This document shows, piece after piece, positions 35,260 through 47,696 of a stretch of DNA of 64,000 bases. The position numbers and the translations under genes are program-made. The stretch lies in assembly GCA_028554755.1 (NCBI GenBank), contig JAPTOF010000010.1, positions 7,166,001-7,230,000 of the forward strand. Direction: 5' to 3'. Each line of letters begins with the position of its first letter. The stretch's first letter is position 1. The DNA comes from Cordia subcordata. Taxonomy: Eukaryota > Streptophyta > Magnoliopsida > Boraginales > Cordiaceae. Below the pieces are notes generated by a model. That model saw only the letters and a list, made by a program, of their open reading frames with translations, ran no database searches and had not been told where the DNA came from.

Positions 35260-36382
35260 AATCAGTATATAGTGGTTCACCACGAATCTACATCCACTAC
35301 CTGAAGTTTCAAGCTTTAGGATTTTCCGTACATCTCCACTAATTCATAAAAATCTAACCTTTTTCAAATATTGACCAAGCTCAAACCAACCACAGAATGC
35401 CCTTGAATCCTACTTGATTCAAGAAATTACCCAATACACTTTGTCTTTTACAAATAATTGTCTTTCATACTCAACCTGGTTTTCCGTAATAATAAAAATA
35501 TGAAAGTGTGCTGAAAAAGTAAGCCCAAAAGCTGAAAAAATTAAATTACAACTATTAATCTTATGATTGCTTCAAAATGTGTCTAAAAGTTTATTTGTAT
35601 TGGCTCAAATTGAGATATTTTTATGCACATTTGAAAACATAGATATTAGACACCTGGACTAGCTCAGATTTTAATACTTAAAATGTTTGGAATGGATAAA
35701 ATCAAGTGGATTGCATTGAAATGGTTGGTTTTGGATAGCATTTTTCAAAATTTACTGACTGGTCAAGATGCCATTGTGGTGATCATCCGTACCCCTTGCT
35801 CATTAAAGAAAATTGAATTCTCTGGAGAGTGAACTACAATGCATGCGATTGACCTCATCTTAAGCCCTACTCAATCCACTTGTTTACTTAATGGTCGAGC
35901 TGTGTTGTATGCAATAGCTCACATGACCTTGCCCACTAGAATATTTATTCTGTTTTGAAGATTCTTTTAAACCAAAACTCCATTTCTAAAGACTAATTTC
36001 CAAAAACTCTTTTACAAGCCCATATGCTATAGAACCCTCTAATCACGAGTTAAAAACATATTGAGCATTTTTTAGAAAATTGAGCCAAAACATAGAAACA
36101 CATACAAGAGGTAACCTTTTATTGAATTTCTATTTTCGCGCCCCTCATATCTTTCGTCTTGATCCTTATGGCATCCCTTCGCTTTAAGTTTTCAAAGATT
36201 TTTTCAGGCATCCAATATTTGCAATCAATAAACTTCATGACAATTGTTCTTACATGGAGCTAAAGGATCAATCTTTTTCTTAAAATAACTCCAATAATCA
36301 AGCATTTGCAATTTAAGCATATGAGTCAATATAAGCTATCATCATTATCAATAATACTCATCAATCAATTTATTATCAAAAC
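34114..36382. other. Intergenic; GA microsatellite and LTR-like scrap
   Basis: An (AG)n tract lies at 35,198-35,257. The following GTGGTTCACCACGAATCTAC (about 35,272) resembles the R region of plant LTRs, so a decayed LTR may lie around 35,150-35,480. Near 34,500-34,620 a short frame (LPSNNQHVSAMTTTSYQP) is open but not recognised. No supported gene. Confidence 0.3.
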
Positions 36383-36396
36383 ATGTGATGCTAACA
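36383..36396. other. LINE target-site duplication, left
   Basis: ATGTGATGCTAACA matches 47,416-47,429 (ATGTGATGCAAACA) at 13 of 14 bases. The right copy follows the A-tail directly. Confidence 0.7.
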
Positions 36397-36500
36397 TTTC
36401 GATATACAAGATAAGCAACAAAAGGCTCTTCATTAGAAAAAACTTTCCGTCTATGTGAAACATATAACAACCCCAAACCCTAAACCTTCCACCACCAAAG

Positions 36501-38292
36501 TTGCGAGACATAACAACACCAGCCAATCTACCACCATGGAAACCCAGAACTTGGAATAAGATGTGGTCAGCGATTCTTACGGGTACGACATCAACAAAGA
36601 ACTCTTTTAAAATAAACCTGTTGCCTATCGAACAATACCAAAATGAGCCAACTTTTGTGATTCAAGAGGATGATCATAACGCCATGGCTAAAAAACTCTC
36701 TTTCGCTTTGGTGAGCAAGTTCAAATCGATGCTAAACATGGCTACCATCGTGCGTTGGGTAAGGCATCAAAATCCCATGGGAGCTTATGAAATATTGTGG
36801 CTTGGATATAAATGTGTTCTATTATCGTTTTCGAACAAGGTCGATTTCACCAAATTTTGGAGCAAGAAAAAATGGGAGGTGTATGGCTATATGATATCGG
36901 TATCTAAATAGACATCAAATTTTGAGCATGAAAGGAAGACGCCGTTTGGACCAGTATAAGTTGGATTTCAACATTTACCAACACATATCTATAAGAACAC
37001 TCAGGCTCTCATAAGTCTGGCAAGAACAGTAGGCAAACCACTCCAGATGGATGAGGCTACTTCAAAGGTATGAGACCGACATTGGCTAGGGTACTCGTCG
37101 AACTTGATCTGACAAAAATCATCCTTCCGAAGTCTGGATACAAGTGAGATCGCAAGACCTAACATGAAACATTAAAGGCTCTTGGCAAGTAGTAGCTTAC
37201 GAGAACATCCTAAAATATTGCCTACAATGTACGCATATTGGTCACGATAAATCTATTTGCCCCGCTTTAGGATATAACAGGAAGAATGAACTCAATTCTG
37301 GAAAGGCTAAAGACAAAGCGATCAATCCAGAACCAAAAAAGCACAATATCTAAGAGGTTGGCAAGACCAAATAGCAGAAGAAGAATTTCAATCAAGGCAA
37401 GTTCCACAACAATTGGAACATACAATCTTTAAAGGTATACAAACAAGTACAAAAGCCTATAGAAGATGGGGTTCCAATCCAGAATACTTTTGGTGTTCTA
37501 GAAGGTAATGTGGAGGAAGTGCATAATAAGCATAGACAGACCAGTAAACAAGGGCAAACAACCATTTTGTCTGGAAGGAAAGAAACCTTGAAAAATTAGA
37601 AAAAATATGACTAAAGGCTTATCAATTAATGAACCAGTAAAGAATGAGAAATTCAATCTAACGTAATTGAAGAGGAAATTTGATAGTGAGTAGGAGGTAG
37701 GAAATTCAATCTAACGTTACAACAAGCGCCACGGTATTGAAACATCAACAGAATATGAGCAATCTACGAGGGTGGAATTAGAGCCTATCGAACCTTTTTC
37801 TGGTCTAACGGTAAACATAGGTATTCGGGGAGTGAGAGGAAGTCAGAAGGTGAGCAGGGCAGAAGGGAAAGGATAGATTTTAATGGGAAGAGTACGAGGG
37901 AGTTGGGAAATGAGGGGGAAGAAAGGTCAAAGGGAGAATCTGTAGGAGACTTGCAAGATATAATGAAGATAATTGATAAAGCAATAGTTGAGGTCTTGGG
38001 TAAATATGTAAGTGCAGATTTGGAAGAAGGAGAAGACTTAGTTCTAGAACCGAGTGAAATGGAGAAAGCGCTTATTGCAAGCGAACCGGAGAAGTTAGAT
38101 GAAGAGAACACTAATAAATATGCTAAACTCTATGGAGTTAAAGCGTATAAGTTGGCAGATGAATATGACAATTGGAGAAAAAAAGATGGTCAGAAAAAGA
38201 CATCACCTAGAAAGAAGAATGCCCCAACACTTAGCACCCGAGCGAGTAGAAGGGCCAGAAAAATTCAAACAATCCCCAACAAGTTTAAATAA
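36501..38292 (+). pseudogene. LINE ORF1 (nucleic-acid-binding protein, decayed)
   Basis: Pieces of a plant LINE ORF1 (DUF4283 type): an N-terminal frame at 36,501-36,911 with PPWKPRTWNKMWSAIL and later FTKFWSKKKWE; a CCHC knuckle CLQCTHIGHDKSIC (37,219-37,260); and an acidic/basic C-terminal frame (37,903-38,292) ending RASRRARKIQTIPNKFK at TAA. ORF1 proteins coat LINE RNA. The start is unclear because no ATG opens the first frame, and the frame breaks between the pieces. The end lies 10 bp before copia-2. Confidence 0.7.
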
Positions 38293-38301
38293 TTAATGGC
38301 C

Positions 38302-38958
38302 TGTAGGGGTATGGCGCAGCGGAATGATAGGATTGCCGAAGCAAGATCACACAGCTTCAATACGAAACTAGAGAAAAATGGATAATTGAAACACCAAAAT
38401 TTTATGTGGAAAACCCTCGAACAAATTGAGGGAAAAACCACGAGCAAGTAAGGAGGATTTCACTATATGTAAAAGTTTTACACCTTCTCTCTAAAATAAA
38501 GAGAGAACAATTTTACTCTCTCTTATAATAGGAGAAACTCACTATCACACTAATTTATATAACAAGTGGAAGAGAAAACATTTAGGAGAAACTATATTTT
38601 TCCTCTCTAAATGCTTTGCTACTTATGTTGCTTGGGATGTAAAGCTTTTCCTGAATCCTTCTATTTATAGGGAAAAATTGGAGACAAAAAATTTAATGCA
38701 AGACGGCTGCAACTCTCAAATTTCTTCATGCTTTAATTGGCTTGCATGAAAAATTTTTCTTTGTCAGACTCAAATCCCGTTCGGTGCACTGCTAGAGCTG
38801 TTGCCTTCATGCAATTGTTGACATTCCAAATAAGCCAAGCCACCATGTCTTAATAAGAATGAGACTTTTGTTGCCACTTCAATTTCCCATGCATCTTTTT
38901 TTTCTTTCAACATATTTGACTTTTGCTTCTTAGCTCAAAGTGAGCTTTACAGCTTACA
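38302..38958 (-). repeat. copia-2 3' LTR
   Basis: 657 bp; on the minus strand TGTAAGCTG...CCCCTACA. It carries a CTATTTATAG (near 38,661), the complement of a TATA-type site. Same family as the LTR at 51,290-51,896. Confidence 0.9.
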
Positions 38959-39069
38959 TTCTCCCACTTAAAGTTCACTTTGAGTTCTTCTTCAAATCTC
39001 TCTATACTTGCCAGTTCCATGTTACTTACGTCTCTACTAGGCCACAAGAGGATCTACTCCAAACAAACT

Positions 39070-40640
39070 TGTCAATGTTAATCGGCTTTGTCATAACATT
39101 TGCTAAATTCTCGTTAGTGTGAATCTTCTGCATGTCCACAATGCCTTCCTCCACTACTTCACGGACTAAGTGATACTGAACACCTATGTGCTTCGTCCTG
39201 GAATGACAAACTAGATTCCTTGCAATGTACAGGGCACTGACTGTCACAACGCAAGGAAATCTTCTCTTATTCGTTCCCGAGTTCCTCCATTAACCTTTGG
39301 ATCCATATTGCTTATTTACAAGCATATATAGCTGCCATATACTCTACCTCTGTTGTTGAGAGTGCCACAACAGTTTGTAACTTGGATACCCAACTCACCG
39401 CTCCTTTCGCAAATGTAAACACATAGCTAGTAGTGGACTTCTGTTTTTCGGAATCACCTGCAAAATCTGAATCGACAAAGCCCCTAATAGTAAATTCTGA
39501 TCCTCCATAACATAATACAACATCCGAGGTTCCTTTGACGTATCTCAAGGTCCTCTTAATAGCATTCCAATGCTCTTTACCAGGATTCACCATGAACCGA
39601 CTGACGATTCCAACAGCTTGAGCAATATCTGGTCTCGTACATATCATAGCGAACAAGAGACTTCCCACTGCTAATGCATATGGTACTCGAGACATATCCA
39701 TTCTCTCTACTTCATTACTAGGGGACATACTTGAGAATAATTTTTAATTGACAGGAAATAGGGTCGAGATTTCCTTACAATATTGTATGTTGAAGCGCCG
39801 CAAGATTTTCTTGAAGTAGTTCTTCTGGGAAATCCATACTTTTCTTCCTTTTCTATCTCATTGAATTTGCATCCCTAAAATCTTGTTTACTGGTCCCAAA
39901 TCCTTCACGTCAAACTCCCTAGCCAACTGTGCCTTCAATTCTTGGACACGATCTTTGCTGGGGCTTGCTACTAGCAAGTCGTCCACGTACAACAACATGA
40001 TAATGAATTCGTTATTTCCAAACCTCTTGTAATACGTACAATGATCTGCATTGAGTCTATTGTACCTGAGACTAATTATGAAGGAATCAAATCTCTTGTA
40101 CCAATACCTTGGCGCCTGCTTTAGACCATTCAGAGATTTGGTTAACCTGTAAACCAAGTTTTCTTTTCCTTTCTCAACAAATCCTTCTAGTTGGAGCATA
40201 TAAATCTCTTCTTCAAGTTCTCCATGAAGAAAAGTCGTCTTTACATCTAACTGTTCTAGATGTAAATCGAACACATCACACATTGCCAAGACTACTCTGG
40301 CAGTTGTAAGTCTAACCACAGGAGAGAAGATCTCGTTGAAGTCAATGCCATCTTTCTGAGCAAATCCTTTCACTACCAATCTTGCACGATATCGTTCCAC
40401 TTGATCATTGCCATCTTGTTTGATCTTGTAGACCCATTTGTTGCCGACGGCTTTCCTTCCGAGTGGTAGTAGAACAAGCTCCCATGTCTTGTTTCTGTGC
40501 AAGGCTTCGATTTCTTCCTGCATTGCTGTCATCCACAATGCAACATCAGGGCTATTTACATCCTCGTGATAAGTTGATGGTTCTCCATCCTCCGTTAAAA
40601 GACAATACGCAACATTGCTTGTCATAACATAATCAGAGTG
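39070..40640 (-). pseudogene. copia-2 reverse transcriptase and RNase H
   Basis: Minus-strand RT reads from MTSNVAYCLLTEDGEPSTYH (40,625) through KWVYKIKQDGNDQVERYRAR to the YVDD motif (complement of 39,978-39,989) and DVKDLGPVNKILGMQIQ, where a stop ends it (39,858). RNase H follows from 39,728 (SPSNEVERMDMSRVPYALAV) to 39,312 (EVEYMAAIYACK) and continues in broken frames to about 39,070. In copia-3 the corresponding residues around the breaks are mostly open. These are lesions of this copy and not of the family. Confidence 0.85.
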
Positions 40641-42058
40641 TCATGATGGTTTTGTTGTCTGCCGCGATGAACATCGGACTTCTGTAACCTCTGTGTCATT
40701 TGGTTCTTGTTCCTCATGCTCTGGTGCAGCTTCAAAAGAAGAATCTTCTTGTTCTAGTTTATCTTCAACTTCCACTATAGTAGTCTCATTTCTAGTGCTA
40801 TCATCTTCTTTACTTTGTAGTTTACTCTCTACAAAGATCACATCTCTGCTGACAATAACCTTGTGGTCAGTGGGATCCCACAAGCGATACCCCTTAACAT
40901 CGTCGGCATATCCCAAGAATCTGCATTTCCTGGATTTTGGATCCAGCTTCGTTCTTCCTTGGGAACCATAGATCACGTATGCGGGACATCCAAAAACATG
41001 TAAGGTAGAATAATTTGTGGGTTTACCGGTCCACATTTCCATTGGTGTCCTTAACCCAATAGCCGTTGACGGTGACCAGTTTATCAAGTGACAACTGGTT
41101 TTGACTGCTTCTGCCCAGAATGACTTGGCTAGACTTGCAGTTTCCAATATCGCTCTTGTTCTTTCGAGTAGAGTTCTGTTCATCCGCTCTGTAACTCCAT
41201 TTTGTTGAGGTGTATATGAAACCATAAATTTCCTCTGAATACCCTCGTGCTTGGAAAATGCCAGAAAACTCCCGTCAGAGTATTCTCCTCCATTGTCTGT
41301 CCTCAAACACTTGATCCTTTTGCTGGATTCAAGTTCTACCTGCGCTTTATATTCTTTGAATATTTGAAACACATCTGACTTGTTCTTAATCACAATCTCC
41401 TGGAGTATTCATCAATGAATGATACAAGATACTTTGCTCCTCCTAGAGATAGAACCGGTGATTCCTATACATCTGAGTGAACCAAGTCCAGAATATGTTT
41501 ACTTCTGGTAGTAGATCTTCCAAATGATAATCTGTGTTACTTGCTAGTCACATAGTGCTCACAAAATGGTAAGTTTACCAACTTGAGCCCATGTAAGAGA
41601 TTACGTTCTGCGAGAATCTTCAAACCTCGTTCAGACAAAAAGCCAAGTCTGCGATGCCACATTAGTGTTGATTCTTCTTGGCTAGTTGATGCAACAGATA
41701 CATTTGCCTCCCATAACATACTTCCTAGCAACATATATAGATTTACAGTGATATTTTCTGCCTTGATCACTACAAACGCGCCTTTGACGACCTTCATGAT
41801 CCCATCCTCAATATGGGTCTTACAGCCAAGCTCATCCAGTTGTCCAAGAGACAACAGATTCTTCTTCAAGCCCTTCAAGTGTCGTACTCCTTCAATGGTA
41901 CGGATTGTACCATCCTACATTTTTATTTTGATGGTACCGGTTCCAGCAATCTCTAAGGCATGGTCATTACCCATATACACAGATCCTCCAGAGCATGGTT
42001 CATACGTGTGGAACCATTCTCGATAAGAGGTCATGTGCCATGTCGCTCCTGAATCCAT
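40641..42058 (-). pseudogene. copia-2 protease and integrase
   Basis: Protease DSGATWHMT (near 42,057-42,031), then gag-pre-integrase LMWHRRLGFLSERG (41,690-41,650) and, after breaks near 41,400-41,530, the integrase core with LRTDNGGEYSDGSF (near 41,300) and TPQQNGVTERMNRTLLERT. The frame is open from 41,393 to 40,641, where a TGA sits at a position that is TGG in copia-3 (49,602). Integrase inserts the cDNA; this copy could not make a complete protein. Confidence 0.85.
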
Positions 42059-42179
42059 TATCCATACATCAGTAAGCTCATTTCTACATTTAAAATTTGC
42101 TGCTGCTTCACTATATAAGACATCTCTATCACCAGAAGTACCTGCAACACATCCCTGAGAGTTGGTGACCTCGGGAGTT

Positions 42180-42921
42180 GTCTTGTTGCGCTAATAATCC
42201 TTCTTAACGTACCCTTTTTTGCCACAATTGTAGCACTTGATATTTTTCCTGCTTCTTGATTTCAATCTACCATGATTATGGCTCCCACTTGAGTCACGCT
42301 CCTTTGGTCTGCCTCTTGTCATCGTTAGTGCCTCTGCTTGTCTTAAGCTTCCTAGTCTGTCCTCCCTGTTTTTGGCCTGGACTCTTCTTCCAGAGCAGCG
42401 GCTGCAACATTATCGAAGACTAGACTATCTGTGAGAGCATTGTTGGTACAGTTAATGACAAGTTGATCATACGAGTCAAGTAGACTTTGAAGTAGGATCT
42501 CTGCACGTTCAAGCTCTGCTATTTTATTACCCAACGAAATGAGTTGAGAAAATAGCGCATTTAAGGTGTTGATATGTTCTGTAACTGGTGTGATCTCACC
42601 CATTCGAAGAGTATAAAGTCTCCTCTTCAAAAAGATCTTGTTGTGAAGTGACTTGACCTCGTATAATTTAGTCAGCGTCTCCCAAATTTCTTTTGCTGAC
42701 TTTTTCTCCTCAACGCTCGACAACACCGAATCTACCAATGCTATATGCAAATTGGCAATAGCAAGATCGTCCATTTCTTTCCACTTGTCGTCAGTTACCC
42801 CTGCTAGCCTGCCTTCGATTGCTGCAAGACAGTTATCCTTCCTCAGAATGGCTTTCATTTTCAATTTCCACATGGAGAAATTAATCCCGTTAAACTTCTA
42901 TATTTCGTATTTTGCTGCCAT
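42180..42921 (-). pseudogene. copia-2 gag
   Basis: It starts MAAKYEI (ATG at 42,921 on the minus strand), meets an immediate TAG, then is open from 42,873 to 42,352 (MWKLKMKAILRKDNCLA, then LTKLYEVKSLHNKIFLKRR), the UBN2-type copia gag. The zinc knuckle (42,237-42,195) reads CYNCGKKGYVKKDY: the His and the fourth Cys of the CCHC are both Tyr, so it cannot bind zinc normally. A stop follows. Confidence 0.8.
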
Positions 42922-43082
42922 AATATTGATAACGATCTGCTTCTGGAATTGAACCTGCTCCCGCTATTTCACTGTGAACAATACTATATACGTGAACAGT
43001 ATCGTGTATAGTAACGACCTGAAACTGTATATAGTAATGTGTGAATAGTAACAATACCCTCAACTCGTGGCTCTGATACCAC

Positions 43083-43743
43083 TGTAGGGGTGTGGCGCAG
43101 TGGAATGATAGGGTCGCCGAAGCAAGATCACATAGCTTAAATACGAAACTAGAGAAAAATGGATAATTGAGATACCAAAATTTTATATGAAAAACCCTCG
43201 AACAAATTAAAGGAAAAACCACGGGCAAGTAAGGAGGATTTCATTATATGTAAAAGTTTTACAACCTTCTCTCTAAAATAAGGAAAGAACAATTTTACTC
43301 TCTCTTATAATAGGAGAAACTCACTATCAAACTAATTTATATAACAAGTGGAAGAGAAAACATTTAGGAGAAACTATATTTTTCCTCTCTAAATGCTTTG
43401 CTACTTATGCTGCTTGGGATGCGAAGCTTTTCTTGAATCCTTCTATTTATAGGGAAAAATTGAAGACAAAAAATTTAATGCAAGACGGCTGCAACTCTCA
43501 AATTTCTTCATGCTTTAATTGGCTTGCATGAAAAATTTTTCTTTGTCAAACTCAAATCTTGTTCGGTGCGCTCTAGAGCTACTGCCTTCATGCAATTGTT
43601 GACATTCCAAATAAGCCAAGCCACCATGTCTTAATGAGAATGAGACTTTTGTTGCCACTTATTTCCCATGCATTTTTTTTTTGTTTTTCTTTCAACATAT
43701 TTGACTTTTGCTTATTAGCTCAAAGTGAGCTTCACAGCTTACA
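43083..43743 (-). repeat. copia-2 5' LTR
   Basis: 661 bp on the minus strand, TGTAAGCTG...CCCCTACA. Next to it (43,070-43,081) is the complement of the initiator-tRNA-Met primer site. Confidence 0.9.
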
Positions 43744-43745
43744 TT

Positions 43746-46700
43746 GGCCTTATATGGAATATTAGGGGAATAGCCAAACGTCGAAGCTTACGGCATCTGA
43801 AAATGATGTGTAAGATGTATAGGCTACGTTTCTTGGCAATCTTGGAACCTTTAGTAAGAAGAGATGGGATCGAAAAGTTCCAGAGAAAGTTAGGTTTCAA
43901 AAACTGTGCTAGAAATTGTAATAACAAGATTTGGATTTTTTGGGACGATGTTCTCACCGCCCACAATGTATCTTGTTTGAGGTTAGCACCCATTGACTGC
44001 CTTTCGAATTTATTACTTCCTTTGTTTATGCTCTAACTAACCGAACAAATAGAGTTCTCCTTTTGGAAAGAGATGGAGCAAATTGCATCTTTTGCCAAAA
44101 AGTGGTGTATTGGAGGTGATTTTGACACCATCATGCATTCAGGTGAGCGCAAATATGGGGAAATGCCACTAGGGGCTATGGAGGACTTTGTTGCATGTTT
44201 GTTAAAATGTGGACAGATTGACGTTGGTTTATTTTGAAGGGAATGAATATACATGGACAAATAATTATCTATTACAACATCTAGATAGAATTTGTGTGAA
44301 CGATGAATTTGCAGAGAAGTTTAGTTTGTACCGTAATCAGCACCTGGCTAGGGAGGCTTCAGATCACTGCCCGCTACACTTTTCATGCACTACAGAGGCT
44401 GAAAAGAAGGTTTCGTCTTTCATATTCCTAAACAGTTGGGTGAACCATCCAGAATTTCTAACTACTGTGGCAAATAATTGGAATCAATCGATGGATGGAC
44501 ATGGAATCAAGCTTTTTTGAGGGAAGCAAAGAAGGTTTAAAGATTGCCTTAAAGAGCGGAATAAGTCATCTTTTGGAGATATCTTTAAGGGGATAACGGA
44601 GGCAGAGGTAAGAGTTAAACAGACAGTTGGTTTTTTAGAATAACCCCGTGCCAAAAAATCAAGCTTTACTAAATGAAGCTAATGCACAACTCGCCAGAGC
44701 TCTTGATAATGGAGAATCTTTCTGGAGATAAAAATTAGAGTGCTGATGGGTAAGGGATGGAGATCGTAATATGAAATACTTCCATTAATTGGTAACCCAA
44801 CGGAGAAAAAAAGTTTCATTTGGAGAATTTAGGATCCGGAGAAGATAAATATTGAAGAACAGGTACAGATGAAAGAATCAGCCGTCAAATGCTTCAGCAA
44901 CTTACTCTCCGCTGAAAATACTAGCACAATGCAGGGTCAATGGCATATTATCCTGTAAGTGGTGAATAGTGAAGTTAATTCTTAGCTTAATTGCTTATCA
45001 ACAATGGAGGAAATAAAATCTGCAGTGTTTAGTATAGATGATAATAGCGCTGCAAGCCTAGATTGTTTTTCAGCGTGTTTTTACAAGGTCTGCTGGGAAA
45101 TAATAAAGAAGGATTTAATGGAAGTTGTTGTTGAATTCTTTCAGGAGGCCGACCTTCCGAGGGGGTTATCTCAACATCTATAATACTCCTTCCGAAAAAG
45201 AGAGTCTAACGGCTTGGTATGATATTCATCCTACTAGTTTATGCACAGTTTTTAATAAAGTAATCACCAAGATCATGGCTAATAGGCTGTGGTTTCTACT
45301 TCATAAGGTTATTCCAGGTAGGCTAATTGGCAACAATGTTCTCCTCGCCCAAGAGCTGGTACATTCTATTGATTCTAAGGTGCTGAGGTCCGATGTGATT
45401 TTGAAGCTGGACATGGTGAAAGCTTACGACAGGGTGAAATGGGCTTTTCTTGTGCAAGTGCTCAGTCATTTTGGCTTTGATGAGAGTTGGGTGAACAAAA
45501 TCAGAAAATGCGTTGAAAATTGCTGGTTCTCAATAATGGTTAATGGGAACTTATCTGGCTATTTCCAATCCACTAGAGGACTGAGGCAAGGTGACCCTTT
45601 ATCACCGATGTTATTCATTCTAGCAGCAGATTATTTGTTAAGAGGACTTCATAAGCTTTTCAGTCAGTACCCATTAATGAGGTATAATGGGGGAAGAGTT
45701 ACAAGTATCTCCCATTTAGCTTTTGCTGAAGACATAATAATATTCATCAACGGCCCTAAAAGTGCTTTGAAAAGAGTTTGTGACCTTGTTCGAACTTCTA
45801 ACAGTATTTAGGCGGATTTTCTGAAAGAGAAATACCACAAAGATAAGCCTATACAACTTGTGGGGTTGAAGCAAAAGGACTCAGGGGTTTGGAAGAGAAT
45901 CATAGGTTGTATGGTTTTGGGTGAGAACAATTTGAGATGGCAGGTTGGTAAAGGGAATGTATTTTTCTAGTAGGGTGTATGGTGGAAAGATAGGGCATTG
46001 GTAGATTTATACCCGGTGGTGGGTGATCCATTGCTTAAAGTTAAGGATATTTAGTTCCAGAGAGGTCGGGATGTAGGGAAACTTAGAACTTTGGCTCCCT
46101 CGGAAGTTGCGAATCAGAGTAGCTCAATAAGATTTCGGATAGATGAGGTAGACAGGCTAGTTTGGCGCCATCATCTTCAGGGAACTTCTCTTTATCAAGT
46201 GCACGGTAGCTAGTTAGAAGTCGATGAGTATCTTCATTGATATATGATCGCATTTGGCACAAAAGCATACCTCAAAAAATTTCTTTTTTGGTATGGTGGT
46301 TTCTCTCAGGTTGGATCCTAGTGGATAGCAAGCTACAAGAGAAGGGATTCCAAGTTTTGTCTAAATGTCAGTGCTGTGCTGAATTTGAAACAATGAAACA
46401 TGTTTTTGTGAAGAGCTCAGTGGCACGTCTAGTTTGGAACTTTTTTGGACAGCTCTTTAACATACCAAGTAGCCAGGTGCATACAGTGAGAGGTAAAATT
46501 TTAAGTTGGGTGATTTCTGGAAAATATAATGGTAGAGGTCATATTCATGTTTTGATTCCCGTGCTGGTTATATGGTCTATCTGGATAGAAAGGAATGCAG
46601 CTAAACATAAGGGCGTAAGGTTTCTAGTGACTAGCATAATAGAAAGAGTTACTCGTATGGTCTATTAATTACATTATACGGGGTTGCTTACTGCGTCACA

Positions 46701-47242
46701 ATGGAAAGCGAAAGAAGTATCGCAGCTTACTTTCGTTGTAAAGTGGAGTTGAAGGAGAGAATTTCTATCAGATTATTAAGGCGGCTTTGCCCTAAAGAAG
46801 GCTCCTTTAGACTTAACGTTGATGGGTCTGTTCAGGTGAATGGTAGTGTGAGAAGAAGGGGAATTTTTAAGGACGCTAAGGGGCGAATGTTAATGGCGTT
46901 TGTTGAACCATATGGCATGTGTGATGTTCTCTTGGCAGAGATAAATGCCCTTCTCACAGGATTGACTATTTGCAAGGAGAAAGAATGGACCAATGTGTGG
47001 GTCAAGATGGATTCTCCCTTGGCGGTTGAACTTTTGTGAAAGAAGGTTACAGGGCCATGGTATTTATGCCACAAGTTGCAGGCAGCTAGGTGCTTCTTTG
47101 AAGGTGTAGGTGGTAAGGTCACGCAGATACTTGGAGAGGTAAACATGGTCGCGGATAGGCTTGCCAATCTGGGTGTTCATAGTGTGAAGCCTCGGAGATA
47201 TACATCTGTGGAGAGTTGGCCACGTCTTAGGGGGCAAATTTG
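43746..47242 (+). pseudogene. LINE ORF2 (endonuclease-RT-RNase H, decayed)
   Basis: The endonuclease start GLIWNIRGIAKRRSLRHLK follows the copia-2 TSD directly. Further endonuclease pieces lie at 44,209-44,515 (EYTWTNNYLLQHLDR; SDHCPLHF). Reverse transcriptase runs about 45,000-45,811 with NVLLAQELVHS, KLDMVKAYDRVKW and GLRQGDPLSPMLF; its catalytic box reads FAED (45,722-45,733) where FADD is normal. A zinc-binding RT-associated region follows (IWHKSIPQKISFLVWW, 46,243-46,290; CQCCAEFETMKHVF), then an RNase H with LNVDGSVQVNGS and VWVKMDSPLAVELL to about 47,242. Stops and shifts occur throughout. Confidence 0.8.
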
Positions 47243-47403
47243 AACTGATCAAATTGGTTTGCCTTATGTAAAGTGTTGAGTCTTTTGTAGTTGGTTGGTA
47301 GGCCTATTAATGTTTCACGCTGGGGGATTGGATTCAATCATCAGGCATCTAATATGTACTGCTAATGTTGTGTTGCAATAAAATGTAGGGATTCCCTTGT
47401 TTT

Positions 47404-47416
47404 CAAAAAAAAAAAA
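47404..47416 (+). other. LINE poly-A tail
   Basis: A 12-A run after ATTCCCTTGTTTTC ends the LINE and touches the right TSD copy (47,416-47,429). Confidence 0.8.
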
Positions 47417-47696
47417 TGTGATGCAAACAGAATATATTTGTTGCCCTTCCTTGAGCATGACACTCGTTAAATTTTGTTTTCAAATTAATGAAATAACTAG
47501 TATTATTCAAGAAATCATTTTCTATTAGACACTATAGCCGATCTTGCGTGGTGGTATTTGCCCTGGGCAAAACAAAGTATTTGAGCAAATATGTGATCTA
47601 TGAAAATCAAACGTGTACTATATATAAGCTCATATGATTGTGGCAACAGAAGTATGTGATTTGTATAGCATGCATACACTAAATTCAAAAGAAATA

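Larger units (their letters stand above)
38302..43744 (-). mobile_element. Ty1/copia retrotransposon (copia-2, Tnt1-like), nested in LINE
   Basis: The minus-strand element has LTRs at 38,302-38,958 and 43,083-43,743, a primer-binding site TGGTATCAGAGC (complement of 43,070-43,081) matching initiator tRNA-Met, and a polypurine tract read as AAGTGGGAGAA next to the 3' LTR (38,959-38,969). TSD TGGCC lies at 38,297-38,301 and 43,745-43,749, with one extra base kept at the 5' end. The LTRs differ at very roughly 4-5% of sites by eye, so it is clearly older than copia-1. Its domain order (gag, protease, integrase, RT, RNase H) is complete but the frame is broken many times. Confidence 0.93.
36397..47415 (+). 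mobile_element. Plant L1-type LINE, split by copia-2
   Basis: The element holds an ORF1 with a CCHC knuckle, then ORF2 with endonuclease, reverse transcriptase, zinc-binding and RNase H domains, and ends in an A-run (47,405-47,416). A 14-bp TSD with one mismatch flanks it. Copia-2 and its 5-bp duplication occupy 38,302-43,749; without them the LINE is about 5.57 kb, a full-length size. ORF2 has many stops and shifts, so the LINE is dead. It is older than the copia inside it. Confidence 0.85.

Noticed and set aside
35061..35261. Ser-Leu repeat ORF
   Set aside because: Translation of the (AG)n tract.
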